Position numbers and translations under genes: made by a program. DNA of 35,963 nt from Bacteroidales bacterium (GTDB lineage: Bacteria; Bacteroidota; Bacteroidia; Bacteroidales; UBA932), in the NCBI GenBank assembly GCA_024695285.1, contig JAILIM010000011.1, forward strand, positions 1 to 35,963, read 5' to 3'. Each line of letters begins with the position of its first letter. The first letter of the stretch is position 1. The notes under the pieces were generated by a model. That model did not search any database. It saw only the letters and a program-made list of their open reading frames with translations, and had not been told where the DNA came from. This document shows positions 24,199 through 32,272 of this stretch, piece by piece.

Positions 24199-25140
24199 TC
24201 ACCACTTGAGCCCGGCCTGATCGTATGCGCGGTGAAGATTGTTATGGATAACAATGTGGCTGCGGCTTCCATCATAATTGTATACTGAGGGGTGTCCCGC
24301 TTCCGCATTGTTGGAGGCCTTCGCAAACGCGTTTGCCTGTTCGCGTTCGGACATCTTCGGATTAAGTACGGCGGCTAGCGCATTCCGTTGGGCATCCTGA
24401 AACGCACGCAGGTCTTCGAACTCATCCTCAATCAGGTTCATCGCGAGCCTTTCCGTCAGCGTCTTACGAAGTTCATCGGAAAGCCTGAACCGGAAATCCC
24501 GCTCAGACCTGATTCTCTCCCGCAAATCCTGCGGCACGGGATAACGGTAAGCCCCGCACAGATACTTGCCTTCTGTGAAACCAAACGTATCTGCGTCGCG
24601 TTTGTCGGTCCGTTTCGTGAACCTGAAAACAATATAGGCGTTCCTCATCACGCTGCCGAGAGAGACATTTTTATAGTAGACGCTATAACCCATATACCTG
24701 TCGTAGTGGTCGTATGTCCAGCCGTCGTCGAGCATTTCATGCTCCGGCTGTTCGGAAAACCGGAACTCGTGGAGCGTCATTGTATTACCAAGTGTGGAGG
24801 TAATGTTGGCGGCTGATTCCCATTTGACCGAAGTGATTCTGTACGGAGCTCCTGTTGCCTCCCACTCATACTCTTCTTTGTAGATGAGCAATTCACGGAA
24901 TGCGATATCCCACCTGTGAAAGGGATATGAAACAATTGTTTCCCCGCTCTTACCGTAATAGACGGTGTCCTCGTCAATCGACACGGGCTTTGAGCGGTCA
25001 AAGGTAAAGGCGAACCAATCCGCATCTATGCCAGCCTTTCTGCATTCGTCCAGAAACTGCTCCTTGGTTTTGATCTTACACCCATCAAGCAGTTCCTGTT
25101 CCCGCTTTGCATAATAGGCTTGATGTTCTTCTTTGGTCAT
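24199..25140 (-). CDS. Hypothetical cytoplasmic protein, family not recognised
   Basis: 313 residues from ATG at 25140; an AAAGGTG sequence about 8 bases upstream looks like a ribosome binding site and decides for this ATG over the GTG three codons earlier. No signal peptide or membrane helix. The protein is rich in charged and aromatic residues: an N-terminal helical part (about 1-45), a beta-rich middle (about 50-175 with many Tyr/Trp) and a helical C-terminal region (about 200-280, DLRERIRSERDFRFRLSDEL). It ends with RSHIVIHNNLHRAYDQAGLKW. It stands alone between the tRNA-Leu terminator and a decayed region, with a more moderate GC content than its neighbours, so horizontal transfer is possible. 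Function unknown. Confidence 0.72.
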   Translation of the reverse strand: MTKEEHQAYYAKREQELLDGCKIKTKEQFLDECRKAGIDADWFAFTFDRSKPVSIDEDTVYYGKSGETIVSYPFHRWDIAFRELLIYKEEYEWEATGAPYRITSVKWESAANITSTLGNTMTLHEFRFSEQPEHEMLDDGWTYDHYDRYMGYSVYYKNVSLGSVMRNAYIVFRFTKRTDKRDADTFGFTEGKYLCGAYRYPVPQDLRERIRSERDFRFRLSDELRKTLTERLAMNLIEDEFEDLRAFQDAQRNALAAVLNPKMSEREQANAFAKASNNAEAGHPSVYNYDGSRSHIVIHNNLHRAYDQAGLKW

Positions 25141-25215
25141 TTGATGCACCTTTGCTAATGTCGATTAATCTGACTCGCACTCCGGAGTCCGAGTGAATTG
25201 GATTTTCCGTGGCCT

Positions 25216-25335
25216 TTAAACACCGCTGAAACTTGAGAAACCGCCGTCCACCGGAAGGACGACGCCGGTGATGAAGGAGACCGCGTCGGAGCACAGGAAC
25301 TGGGCGGCGCCGTTCAGCTTCACATAGTCTGCAGT
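25216..25335 (-). pseudogene. C-terminal remnant of a short-chain dehydrogenase/reductase
   Basis: The last 39 or so residues of an SDR are readable, including LNGAAQFLCSDAVSFITGVV and then LPVDGGFSSFSGV before the TAA. The signature SFITGVxLPVDGGF is the well-known C-terminus of classical SDR enzymes such as ketoacyl-ACP reductases and gluconate dehydrogenases. There is no frame upstream: an in-frame stop precedes the fragment, and an unrelated frame abuts it. So only the 3' end of the gene has survived. Confidence 0.82.
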
Positions 25336-25429
25336 TCAGCCCGATGCAGTCGTACAGGTTCCTGTAAACCATTACACTTGTGTCTGTGTGAACAATCTTG
25401 CCGCAATTGATGTACTCTTGAGGGGACAT
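25325..25429 (-). pseudogene. Possible N-terminal fragment of an unknown protein
   Basis: From an ATG at 25429 the minus strand codes MSPQEYINCGKIVHTDTSVM and about 15 more residues (VYRNLYDCIGLNCRL) before running out of frame into the SDR remnant. Composition looks protein-like but the family is not recognised. The junction with the SDR tail suggests a deletion that fused two unrelated gene ends. Confidence 0.35.
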
Positions 25430-25528
25430 AATAATCTGTTTTGCTTCGCAAGATAAAAGAAAAGTTCGATCTATGCAATGATATACTATGAGAATGGACA
25501 GGCATCTTAAAGCACATCTGTACGGCAT

Positions 25529-25560
25529 TTCAGCGTCAAATGTTGCCTACTGACGCTGAA
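25529..25560. repeat. 10-bp perfect inverted repeat
   Basis: TTCAGCGTCA (25529-25538) and TGACGCTGAA (25551-25560) with a 12-base loop. It overlaps the stop of a minus-strand peptide ending at 25547. No T-run next to it. Confidence 0.6.
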
Positions 25561-25776
25561 TCCATGCAACCGCATCTTCCAGCGGGGTATTGGTTTCTAC
25601 ATCAGGAGCGATGGGGTCATCACAGAAGACCTCACCTGTCCGGGCAACATCACATCCGATATTTATATCAATGTCCGTACATACACCAGGAGCACACGCT
25701 GCCGTTGTGGGTGCAGGGCTCAATATGGACGTCATGGGCAGTCGAGAACCAGTAGAGCCTGTCTGCAGCCGCGAAA

Positions 25777-25876
25777 TGGCGCAGGTCCGGTTTTATGGTG
25801 GGGTCCTGCGCCGTAAATCGACTTTCTACGGCATTCCAGTGGCGCAAGACCTGGCGGTTTTTTCGGACCTGCGCCA
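25777..25876. repeat. 13-bp perfect inverted repeat, arms 74 bases apart
   Basis: TGGCGCAGGTCCG (25777-25789) and its exact reverse complement (25864-25876). A further partial copy of the core (CCTGCGCC) lies at about 25805. The 100-base unit could be a small MITE-like element or the scar of one; no target-site duplication is obvious. Confidence 0.5.
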
Positions 25877-26015
25877 CAGAAAGAACTCCGCAACAAGTGC
25901 TAAGGCTGTTTGGACAAAAAATATAGGGAAAATGATTATCTCTTCGACTTCAACGGCAACCGCCTCGCCGCCTGGGATGCGTTCAAGTATAACAATTGAC
26001 GGGCTCACCACTATC

Positions 26016-26051
26016 GCGAAGACGAAGAAACGACTCCTTCTTCGTCTTCGC
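26016..26051. repeat. 14-bp perfect hairpin
   Basis: GCGAAGACGAAGAA (26016-26029) and its exact complement (26038-26051) with an 8-base loop. It lies at the 3' end of the DUF4160-like fragment, where it codes the GEDEE and SSSSR parts. No T-run, so not a standard intrinsic terminator. Confidence 0.65.
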
Positions 26052-26141
26052 CAGTCTCAATACTGATCTTGGCTTTGCCGTCACCATTTTTCACGTGTAC
26101 ATGCATAGGCAAATGCGCATCTGAAAAAAAACACTCAATAA

Positions 26142-26173
26142 TTTGGTTTATATCATAAACTTGTTTATATTTG
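26142..26173 (+). promoter_or_regulatory. Promoter of the membrane protein/winged-helix pair
   Basis: The best Bacteroidota promoter in the window: -33 TTTG (26142-26145), exactly 20 bases, then TATATTTG (26166-26173). It predicts a 5' leader of about 60 bases before the ATG at 26239. Confidence 0.75.
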
Positions 26174-26238
26174 CAGCGTGAACAAGGCAGACTGCGCAGC
26201 TGCGTTTGGCCAAAAAAACAAATTAAACACTTGATATA

Positions 26239-26814
26239 ATGGAACAGAACAACGAAATGACGGCTCAGCAGAGCCTGAAAATCATCAGCGAGACCTTCAA
26301 CAAAAGCAGGAAGGACATCCTAAGCAACAGCGCCAAGTATTTCATGCTCTGGGGTGCGTTGCTCACCGTCACCTCCCTTGTCGTCTATCTTTTATGGCAT
26401 TTCACGGGCAAGCCGCAATGGAACTTCCTGTGGTTCGCCATGCCTGCCATCGGCTATCCTGTCGCCGCATTTATGGGCAAGTATAACAAAGCCGTGCCGC
26501 AGAACGAAGTGAGCAAGATGCTCAGCGGCGTGTGGGGCGTTTTCGGTGCATTCGCCATCACCCTCAGCGCCGTCGCTGTCTTTCTGGTTCCCATGCACGT
26601 GACGCTCATCATCGTCATCATCATGGGCCTGGCCGAATGCATGTCCGGCGTCCTGCTGAAAAACTGGCCCGTCATCATCGGCGGCTTCCTCCTGGGAGTC
26701 GGCGGTGCCGTTTTCGCCATGCTGGTCAAAGGCGATGCGCAGCTGTTGATATTCACCCTTGGAGGCGTCCTGCTGCTCGTGACCGGATTTATCATGAAAC
26801 TTCAGTACAAGTAG
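26239..26814 (+). CDS. Multi-pass membrane protein of unknown function
   Basis: 191 residues. A soluble N-terminus (about 1-30, helical) is followed by five or six TM segments (roughly 33-53, 61-80, 95-117, 121-141, 145-163, 168-187). The family is common in Bacteroidota beside a small winged-helix regulator, as here (three bases to the next start), but its role is not known to me. The pair suggests an autoregulated stress or envelope response. Confidence 0.8.
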   Translation: MEQNNEMTAQQSLKIISETFNKSRKDILSNSAKYFMLWGALLTVTSLVVYLLWHFTGKPQWNFLWFAMPAIGYPVAAFMGKYNKAVPQNEVSKMLSGVWGVFGAFAITLSAVAVFLVPMHVTLIIVIIMGLAECMSGVLLKNWPVIIGGFLLGVGGAVFAMLVKGDAQLLIFTLGGVLLLVTGFIMKLQYK

Positions 26815-26817
26815 CGT

Positions 26818-27108
26818 ATGTTTCCCAAGTTAGATCCGCTTCTGCACTCTGAGCTCCGGCTGGCCGTGATGTCCATCCTGGCTGGGGTTGATGAAGCCGA
26901 CTTCACCTTCCTCAAAAAGCAGACAGGGGCCACGTCGGGGAACCTTAGCGTGCAGATAGATAAACTCACCGCCGCCGGCTACATCACGGTGGAAAAAGGC
27001 TTCAAGGGCAAGATGCCACGCACCACCTGCAAGATCACCCCTTCGGGTCAGGAAGCCTTCAGCAATTACGTCGAGGCCCTGAAAGACTACCTTTCCCTCA
27101 ACGGCTAG
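26818..27108 (+). CDS. Winged-helix transcriptional regulator
   Basis: 96 residues, all one winged-helix domain: helix 1 LDPLLHSELRLAVMSILAG, the recognition helix in QTGATSGNLSVQIDKLTAAG (about 41-60), and a wing GYITVEKGFKGKMPRTTCKI. This matches the short ArsR/MarR-like DNA-binding proteins (HTH_34 type) that Bacteroidota pair with membrane proteins. It has no metal-binding cysteines apart from one. Probably represses its own operon from the promoter upstream of the membrane protein. Confidence 0.88.
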   Translation: MFPKLDPLLHSELRLAVMSILAGVDEADFTFLKKQTGATSGNLSVQIDKLTAAGYITVEKGFKGKMPRTTCKITPSGQEAFSNYVEALKDYLSLNG

Positions 27109-27125
27109 ACGTACGACTTATTAAA

Positions 27126-27160
27126 GAAAGGACCGGATGCTCACTGCATCCGGTCCTTTC
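27126..27160. terminator. Strong bidirectional terminator hairpin
   Basis: 15-bp perfect stem GAAAGGACCGGATGC (27126-27140) with GCATCCGGTCCTTTC (27146-27160) and loop TCACT, placed between convergent genes 18 bases after the winged-helix stop and 4 bases after the FISUMP lipoprotein stop. T-rich bases flank each side. Confidence 0.85.
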
Positions 27161-27164
27161 TGGT

Positions 27165-30100
27165 TTACTTGTCGGCCACGGCTCGGATGGGCAATCCGGT
27201 AAGGCGTGGAGTATCGGTTATATGAGATTCCACGTATAAGTAGAATTTGGCTGAGTATGCGTTCCGGGGATTGTTGTTAAGCACCCTGGATGAAGACCAG
27301 TACTCTCCGACTTCGCCCTTGCCGTCCGCTTCGCTGGAGCCGTAACAGCCACCGGCGAAAGGAAGGAAGATGCTGTAGTAGTTGGGGTTCTTGCTTACAC
27401 CCCTTTTGCCTTTTACGCCGTTGATTTCAATTGTTTCCCACGTACAGCTGTCAATCAGTTCCAGCCATTCTTCCGCTGTGGGTGTACGCCACTTCCCGCC
27501 CCAGATGGCGTGTGCGGCGTCGTCATCCTTGTCGATGATGACCTTGTTGTCCACGTTGCCGCAGGCGGCATCTCCGTTATACTTGGTGAGCATGGTGCTT
27601 GGCTGGTCGTACCATAAATAGTTGCCGGGGAAGTATCCGATCTTTGGCTGGGTCTCGCCCCATGCGAAGTAATCGCCGTACTCATCACTATATGAGGCGC
27701 CAACGTTGCAGGAGGCCCAATGGACGGAGAGGCCCAGGTCGGCCAGAGTGACTGCTTTCATCGTGCTGAGCGTGCACCTGGCTTTCCTTTCTCTATCCAC
27801 GGTAGTTGCGGTTATGGTTGCCACGCCGGGTTTCATTGCTGCCGTGACCTTTCCTTCCTGGGTTACGCTGACGATGTCGGGATTGTCGGAAGACCATGTG
27901 ACCCTTTGGTCAGTCGCAGTTTCGGGATATACGGTTGCTGTGAGCTGTCGTCTTTCACCGAAGGTTATATAATCGACTCTGCTGTCCAGAGACACCCATG
28001 AAACGCTCGTGGGTTCGGAATAGACGGGACGGACCAGGTAGCCTGTCTGTCGGGGCAATACGTAGAGTTTCTTGTCGGAAGAATCGAATCCGAATGCGAA
28101 GGCTTGGGACGGGACGCCTTTTTCATAGAGGTCGGACGCCCAGTAATAGCCATCGCTGCCGGCAAGGCTGCGCTCGCTCCCGGACATGAAGCCGCCGGCC
28201 GGGAGGAATATCGAATTGCCTGAATACGAACCCTTGCCGCTGACCTTGTATCCCCAGACGCCGTTACGCTTTTCCCAGGTCCAGGTGCAGAAGTTCTTCA
28301 GCGCGGACCACTCATCGCCCGTCGGCATGCGCCAGTTTCCGCTCCACCTGAAATGGGCTGCGTCGTCTTTGGCTGTCAGCATGTACAGGTTGTCAAAAAC
28401 GCCGTACTCTTCGCTGAAATTGTATTTTGACAGCGTCTGCTCGCTTCCGTTGCACCAGGCGTAGGTTTTCCAATTATATGCCGACTTGGGCTCTGTCTCG
28501 CCCCAGGCGAGGTAGTTGCCATATTCCTCCGGCCTCAGGGCTCCCACATTGAAGGTGGCCCATTTGACCGATAGTCCGAGGTCTACGTATTCGTAGTCGG
28601 GTGCAACCACCGTTACTTCGCATTTTGCGGTCTTGCCACCGTTGACGGTGGTGACGATGATGTCGGCAGATCCTATAGTGAGACCGGTCACGTTGCCATC
28701 CTGGTCGACGATTGCAACGGACGGGTCGGTGCTGCTCCATTCCAGCGCCTTGTTGGTGGCGTCACTGGGATAGACGGTGGCGGTGAGCTTTTCCGTTTTG
28801 TCAAGCTGCAGTTCCATCGTCGTCCTGTCCAGGGAAACGCCGGTTACGCTTTCGCAGAAGACGGGACGGACGGGGAGTCCGTATTCGCGACTGGTGTCGG
28901 TCGTACGCCGGCTGGTGTCTTTGGAGGTGAAATCAAGTTGGATGGCGTGGAACTTGTTGTTATGGTAAAGTGTTGATGTCCAGTAGCTTCCGGCCCAGCC
29001 TTCTTCGGGGTTGCTCTTTCCGCTCAAGCGGCCTGCGGCAGGAAGGAAGATGGAATTGCCGGAGTAGGCTCCTTTGCCGGAAATGCTGTATCCCTCCACT
29101 CCGTTCTTTGTCGTCCAGGTCCAGGTGCAGCCGTTGAGGAGTTCTTCCATTTCCGCCTCCGTGGGCATACGCCAACTGCCGCTGAGAGTGGCATAGGCGG
29201 CATCGTCAGCCAGTTCAAGGACATATGTCTCGCCGTTGTATTTGGTCATGGTGCCGCCGTCGAGCCACAGGTAATTGGATTCGAGGTAAGAATTCTTTGT
29301 GGTGGTCTCGCCCCAGGCGTAGTAGCCGCCGTACTCCTCGGGCTTTGATGCTCCGACATTGAAGGTTGCCCACTTGACCGAAAGGCCGAGATCTACATAT
29401 TCGGGGACGGGCACAGTACTCTCCCAGTTAGTAACTTTGGAATCAATGTATTTCAACACGCCGAAAGTTGAACGCTTGATCTCCTGCACGCCCTCACTTC
29501 TAAATGATCCTGTTTTTGTTTCTGTCGTGAAGGTCATTGTGAAACCGCCGGATAGAAAGGCTGGAATCATGGTTATATAGTAATACTTTCCAGCCTTGAA
29601 TGTGCCATTATCGGGGGCTATCAACGTAACTTCATCAATGTCTCCATCATAGAAGCTGACGCGTACTGCACTTTTAACTTCCGGCTTACCCATTGAGTTA
29701 AAGGCAATCCGAGACTCTCCACACAACGACTCATAGTTGTTGGCCTTGAATGTCACAGACTTGATATCTGACCTTGCAACGCAGAACTTAATGCCACCGC
29801 AGATGTTCCAGAAAGCCAAACTGGTTGAGCTTCCTTTTGCTATAGCCGGGAAGGCGTTGTCTGAGAAATTGCCTTCAACACCCCTCTGAACGGGTTCTAT
29901 GAAAGTGGTTATTGAGGATCCATCACACGAATTAAAGTCAGAATAAGGATACACGGCCCAATATTCCTTGCCAGATTCCGTGGTCTCAATGGTGCCCTGA
30001 AATTCGACTGTCTTTGCAATGGATGTGTTCGTCGATACGAACTTGCTGCCACTGCCATAGTCACTGCCGTAGAAAACGCTGATTTCTTCGGACGGACCCC

Positions 30101-30278
30101 AAAAAACGGATCCGTCATCCTGGCGGAAGGATTTTGTCCCAGGAGCAAGGCCCTCCCGGGTTGCCGTCAGTATTATCTCCTTCTCGGGGAAAATCAAAGA
30201 TTCAGGCGACTCTTTCAAGTCATTGCAACCGGCAAGCAGAAGTACTGCCGCGGCGCAGATCCAAGCTAAATTTTTCAT
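27165..30278 (-). CDS. Large surface lipoprotein: fimbrillin-like, three FISUMP domains, two Big_2 domains
   Basis: 1037 residues. Lipobox LLAGC with Cys18. Residues about 35-285 resemble the fimbrillin-like N-terminal fold (SVFWGPSEEISVFYG). Three FISUMP-type domains follow, each opening with a D-L-G-L-S-V-[KH]-W-A motif and a Y-[AL]-A-W-G-E-T motif: from about residues 292, 562 and 844. Between them are two Big_2 Ig-like domains (about 480-555 and 765-840; AWSS-type WSSTDPSVAIVDQDGNVTGL). Repeats 1 and 2 are clearly similar also in DNA. Probably displayed on the cell surface for adhesion or ligand binding; no catalytic motif is seen. It lies 47 bases after the phosphatase gene with no clear promoter between, so could be cotranscribed. 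Confidence 0.88.
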   Translation of the reverse strand: MKNLAWICAAAVLLLAGCNDLKESPESLIFPEKEIILTATREGLAPGTKSFRQDDGSVFWGPSEEISVFYGSDYGSGSKFVSTNTSIAKTVEFQGTIETTESGKEYWAVYPYSDFNSCDGSSITTFIEPVQRGVEGNFSDNAFPAIAKGSSTSLAFWNICGGIKFCVARSDIKSVTFKANNYESLCGESRIAFNSMGKPEVKSAVRVSFYDGDIDEVTLIAPDNGTFKAGKYYYITMIPAFLSGGFTMTFTTETKTGSFRSEGVQEIKRSTFGVLKYIDSKVTNWESTVPVPEYVDLGLSVKWATFNVGASKPEEYGGYYAWGETTTKNSYLESNYLWLDGGTMTKYNGETYVLELADDAAYATLSGSWRMPTEAEMEELLNGCTWTWTTKNGVEGYSISGKGAYSGNSIFLPAAGRLSGKSNPEEGWAGSYWTSTLYHNNKFHAIQLDFTSKDTSRRTTDTSREYGLPVRPVFCESVTGVSLDRTTMELQLDKTEKLTATVYPSDATNKALEWSSTDPSVAIVDQDGNVTGLTIGSADIIVTTVNGGKTAKCEVTVVAPDYEYVDLGLSVKWATFNVGALRPEEYGNYLAWGETEPKSAYNWKTYAWCNGSEQTLSKYNFSEEYGVFDNLYMLTAKDDAAHFRWSGNWRMPTGDEWSALKNFCTWTWEKRNGVWGYKVSGKGSYSGNSIFLPAGGFMSGSERSLAGSDGYYWASDLYEKGVPSQAFAFGFDSSDKKLYVLPRQTGYLVRPVYSEPTSVSWVSLDSRVDYITFGERRQLTATVYPETATDQRVTWSSDNPDIVSVTQEGKVTAAMKPGVATITATTVDRERKARCTLSTMKAVTLADLGLSVHWASCNVGASYSDEYGDYFAWGETQPKIGYFPGNYLWYDQPSTMLTKYNGDAACGNVDNKVIIDKDDDAAHAIWGGKWRTPTAEEWLELIDSCTWETIEINGVKGKRGVSKNPNYYSIFLPFAGGCYGSSEADGKGEVGEYWSSSRVLNNNPRNAYSAKFYLYVESHITDTPRLTGLPIRAVADK

Positions 30279-30325
30279 ATTAACAGGTTTTCATTATCAA
30301 TACTTGAGTCTTGTTCTGGCCATGG

Positions 30326-32272
30326 TCAATGCTGGTGGTGGTTCATGAACTGGATGGCCATCATGGTGAGGTCGTCGCTCTGGTCGGCGTCGCCGACGAA
30401 CTGATGGACCGCATCGGTCATCCGGGCGATTAGCTGCCGGGGTTCCTGCAGCTGCTTTGAGAGGGCCTCGGCGGCGACTTCGGTGACGCGCTGTATGTTG
30501 AACAGGTTGTGGCCTGTATCCTCAGCCTCGGTCAGGCCGTCGGTGAAGAGGAAGATGGTGGTGCCGGTGTAGATTTCAGCCTCCTGCAGCGAGTATTCCC
30601 AGTCGGGCATGAAGCCCACGGGGACGTTCGAGTCGCAGGGCAGCGTGCCCACGCCTGCGCCCACAAGTAGCGGGGCGTCGTGCCCGGCGTTGCTGTAGTG
30701 CATCAAGCCGCTTGCCAGGTCCAGCACGCCGATGAACAGGGTCACGAACATGTTGGTCTCGTTCATCTCGGCCATGGTGTTGTTGATGCTTTCCATGATG
30801 CGGTCGGGCATGTCCTCACGGGCCGATACGGTGCGGAATACGGACCTGGTCACGGCCATGAAGAGCGATGCCGGCACTCCCTTGCCGCTGACGTCGCCTA
30901 TGCAGAAGAAGAGCTTACCGTCACGGATGTGGAAGTCGAAGAGGTCGCCGCCGACATCCTTTGCCGGGGTCAGCGAGGCGTAGATCTGCACGTCGTCGCG
31001 GTCTGAACCGGTGGGGAAGTCCTTGGGCAGCATGCCCATCTGTATTTCGCTGGCAATGTGGAGGTCGCGTTCGATGGAGGCCTTCTGTGAGGTGGTGTCC
31101 TTCAGTTCGTCGATGTATTTCACCAGCGACTGCTGCATGTGGCCGAACGACTGGCTGAGCTGGCCGATTTCGTCGATGCGCTTGAAGTCGGGCAGCTCTG
31201 CGTCAAGTTTTCCGGAGGCTATGGTCTCCGCTTCCTTCGCCAGCCGGTTCAGGGGGCTCAGCTCCCTGGTGATGACGCGGATGAATACGAAGAGCATCAG
31301 GAGCAGGCCCACGATGACTATGGACGTGATTGCGTGGCGCAGGCGGTCGAAGCTGCTGAAGATGTCGCTTTCCGGGCACACGATGGCCATGCTGCAGCCC
31401 GTCTGGCCCAGGGGCTTGTAGAAGACGAAGCAGTCCTTGCCGTCAATGTCCATCTGACGGACGCCCTCTTCCCCGCGCTGCATGGCGTGTCCAAGGGCCA
31501 CAAGAGCCGTATCGGGGCGGTCGATGGCCTGGGTGAAAATGGTCTGGCGGGTGATTTTTGACGGGTCGGGGTGGACGAAGTAGGTGCCGCCGCGCCCAAT
31601 CATTATGCTATAGGAGTTGGGATACGGCTTCACGGCCGATATGGTCTCCGAGAGCCAGTTCAGCGACAGGCTGGTGTTGATGACGCCGATCATGTTTCCG
31701 TCGTCGTCCTTGATGGCCTTGCAGTAGCTGGACACCATCTCGCTGGTGTTCGTGGGCACGTCCAGGTCCATGTAGGGCTCCGTCCAGCACGGATGGTCCA
31801 GCAGCTTGGGCATCAGGAACCAGTCCATGTAGAAGTACTGGTAGTGGTCGCTGCCGCCCTGGATGGTGCGGATTGTGTCGCCGATGTGCTTGGAATATGC
31901 TGAGAAGTAGCGCCCGTAATTCTTGAAATAATAGGGCTCGAAGGCGATGGAGCAGTTGTAGAAGTCCGGGTTGTTCTCCAGCATGCCGCGGCTGTAGACG
32001 AACATGGAGTCGGGAACGTTCGGGTGCCGCATCACCAGCCACTCGGTCATTTCCGTGGCCACCTCCACGCGGTTCAGTATGCCTTCCACCTGGAGCGAAG
32101 TCTTGTCCAGAATCTGGGTGGCGCGATTGATGGCCTCCTCACGCACGGCCCGGCGGGCCTGTATGAAGATACCGCTCAGGGCCGTGATGAATATCAGGGC
32201 GGCAAAGAGCACCACCCACAGGCTCACCTTGATGGAAAGCTTCCGGCGTATATAAGCGAACAGTCTTTTCAT
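30326..32272 (-). CDS. Transmembrane Cache-like/HAMP/SpoIIE-type PP2C phosphatase
   Basis: 648 residues. Two TM helices (about 17-37 and 314-333) enclose a periplasmic domain of about 275 residues of the Cache type (central SYCKAIKDDDGNMIGVINTS and SYSIMIGRGGTYFVHPDPSK). A HAMP domain (about 334-386) leads to the catalytic domain with the metal-binding motifs of SpoIIE/RsbU phosphatases: VGGDLFDF (Asp443), GDVSGKGVPA (Asp460), NAGHDAPLLV, FTDGLTEAED and a terminal SDDLTMMAI. It would dephosphorylate a serine-phosphorylated partner, typically an anti-sigma antagonist (STAS protein), but no STAS or RsbW-like gene lies in the window. It overlaps the binding-protein gene by four bases (ATGA), so the two are coupled. 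Confidence 0.93.
   Translation of the reverse strand: MKRLFAYIRRKLSIKVSLWVVLFAALIFITALSGIFIQARRAVREEAINRATQILDKTSLQVEGILNRVEVATEMTEWLVMRHPNVPDSMFVYSRGMLENNPDFYNCSIAFEPYYFKNYGRYFSAYSKHIGDTIRTIQGGSDHYQYFYMDWFLMPKLLDHPCWTEPYMDLDVPTNTSEMVSSYCKAIKDDDGNMIGVINTSLSLNWLSETISAVKPYPNSYSIMIGRGGTYFVHPDPSKITRQTIFTQAIDRPDTALVALGHAMQRGEEGVRQMDIDGKDCFVFYKPLGQTGCSMAIVCPESDIFSSFDRLRHAITSIVIVGLLLMLFVFIRVITRELSPLNRLAKEAETIASGKLDAELPDFKRIDEIGQLSQSFGHMQQSLVKYIDELKDTTSQKASIERDLHIASEIQMGMLPKDFPTGSDRDDVQIYASLTPAKDVGGDLFDFHIRDGKLFFCIGDVSGKGVPASLFMAVTRSVFRTVSAREDMPDRIMESINNTMAEMNETNMFVTLFIGVLDLASGLMHYSNAGHDAPLLVGAGVGTLPCDSNVPVGFMPDWEYSLQEAEIYTGTTIFLFTDGLTEAEDTGHNLFNIQRVTEVAAEALSKQLQEPRQLIARMTDAVHQFVGDADQSDDLTMMAIQFMNHHQH

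Larger units (their letters stand above)
25430..26010. other. Non-coding or decayed stretch
   Basis: No ORF here has convincing protein character over its full length. Short protein-like tails can be read on both strands: on minus, a peptide ending IAPDVETNTPLEDAVAWIQRQ-stop at 25547, and on plus, a peptide YLFDFNGNRLAAWDAFKYNN-stop ending at 25999 with no start codon. They look like remains of several genes. Two perfect inverted repeats lie within it and are listed separately. Confidence 0.5.
26011..26180 (-). pseudogene. DUF4160-like protein remnant
   Basis: The minus strand is open from about 26180 to the TAG at 26011 and codes CFFSDAHLPMHVHVKNGDGK followed by AKISIETGEDEEG and a serine tail. 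The pattern F-x-S-x-x-H-x-P-x-HVHV-x-x-GDGKAKI is the core of DUF4160, a small family often seen next to DUF2442 in toxin-antitoxin-like pairs. The N-terminal beta strand usually found before it is not readable and no partner gene follows. An internal ATG at 26106 would give only 31 residues. Part of the fragment overlaps the promoter of the next rightward gene. Confidence 0.55.

Noticed and set aside
25540..25755. Plus-strand ORF of 71 codons
   Set aside because: No protein-like pattern, no start context, located in decayed sequence.
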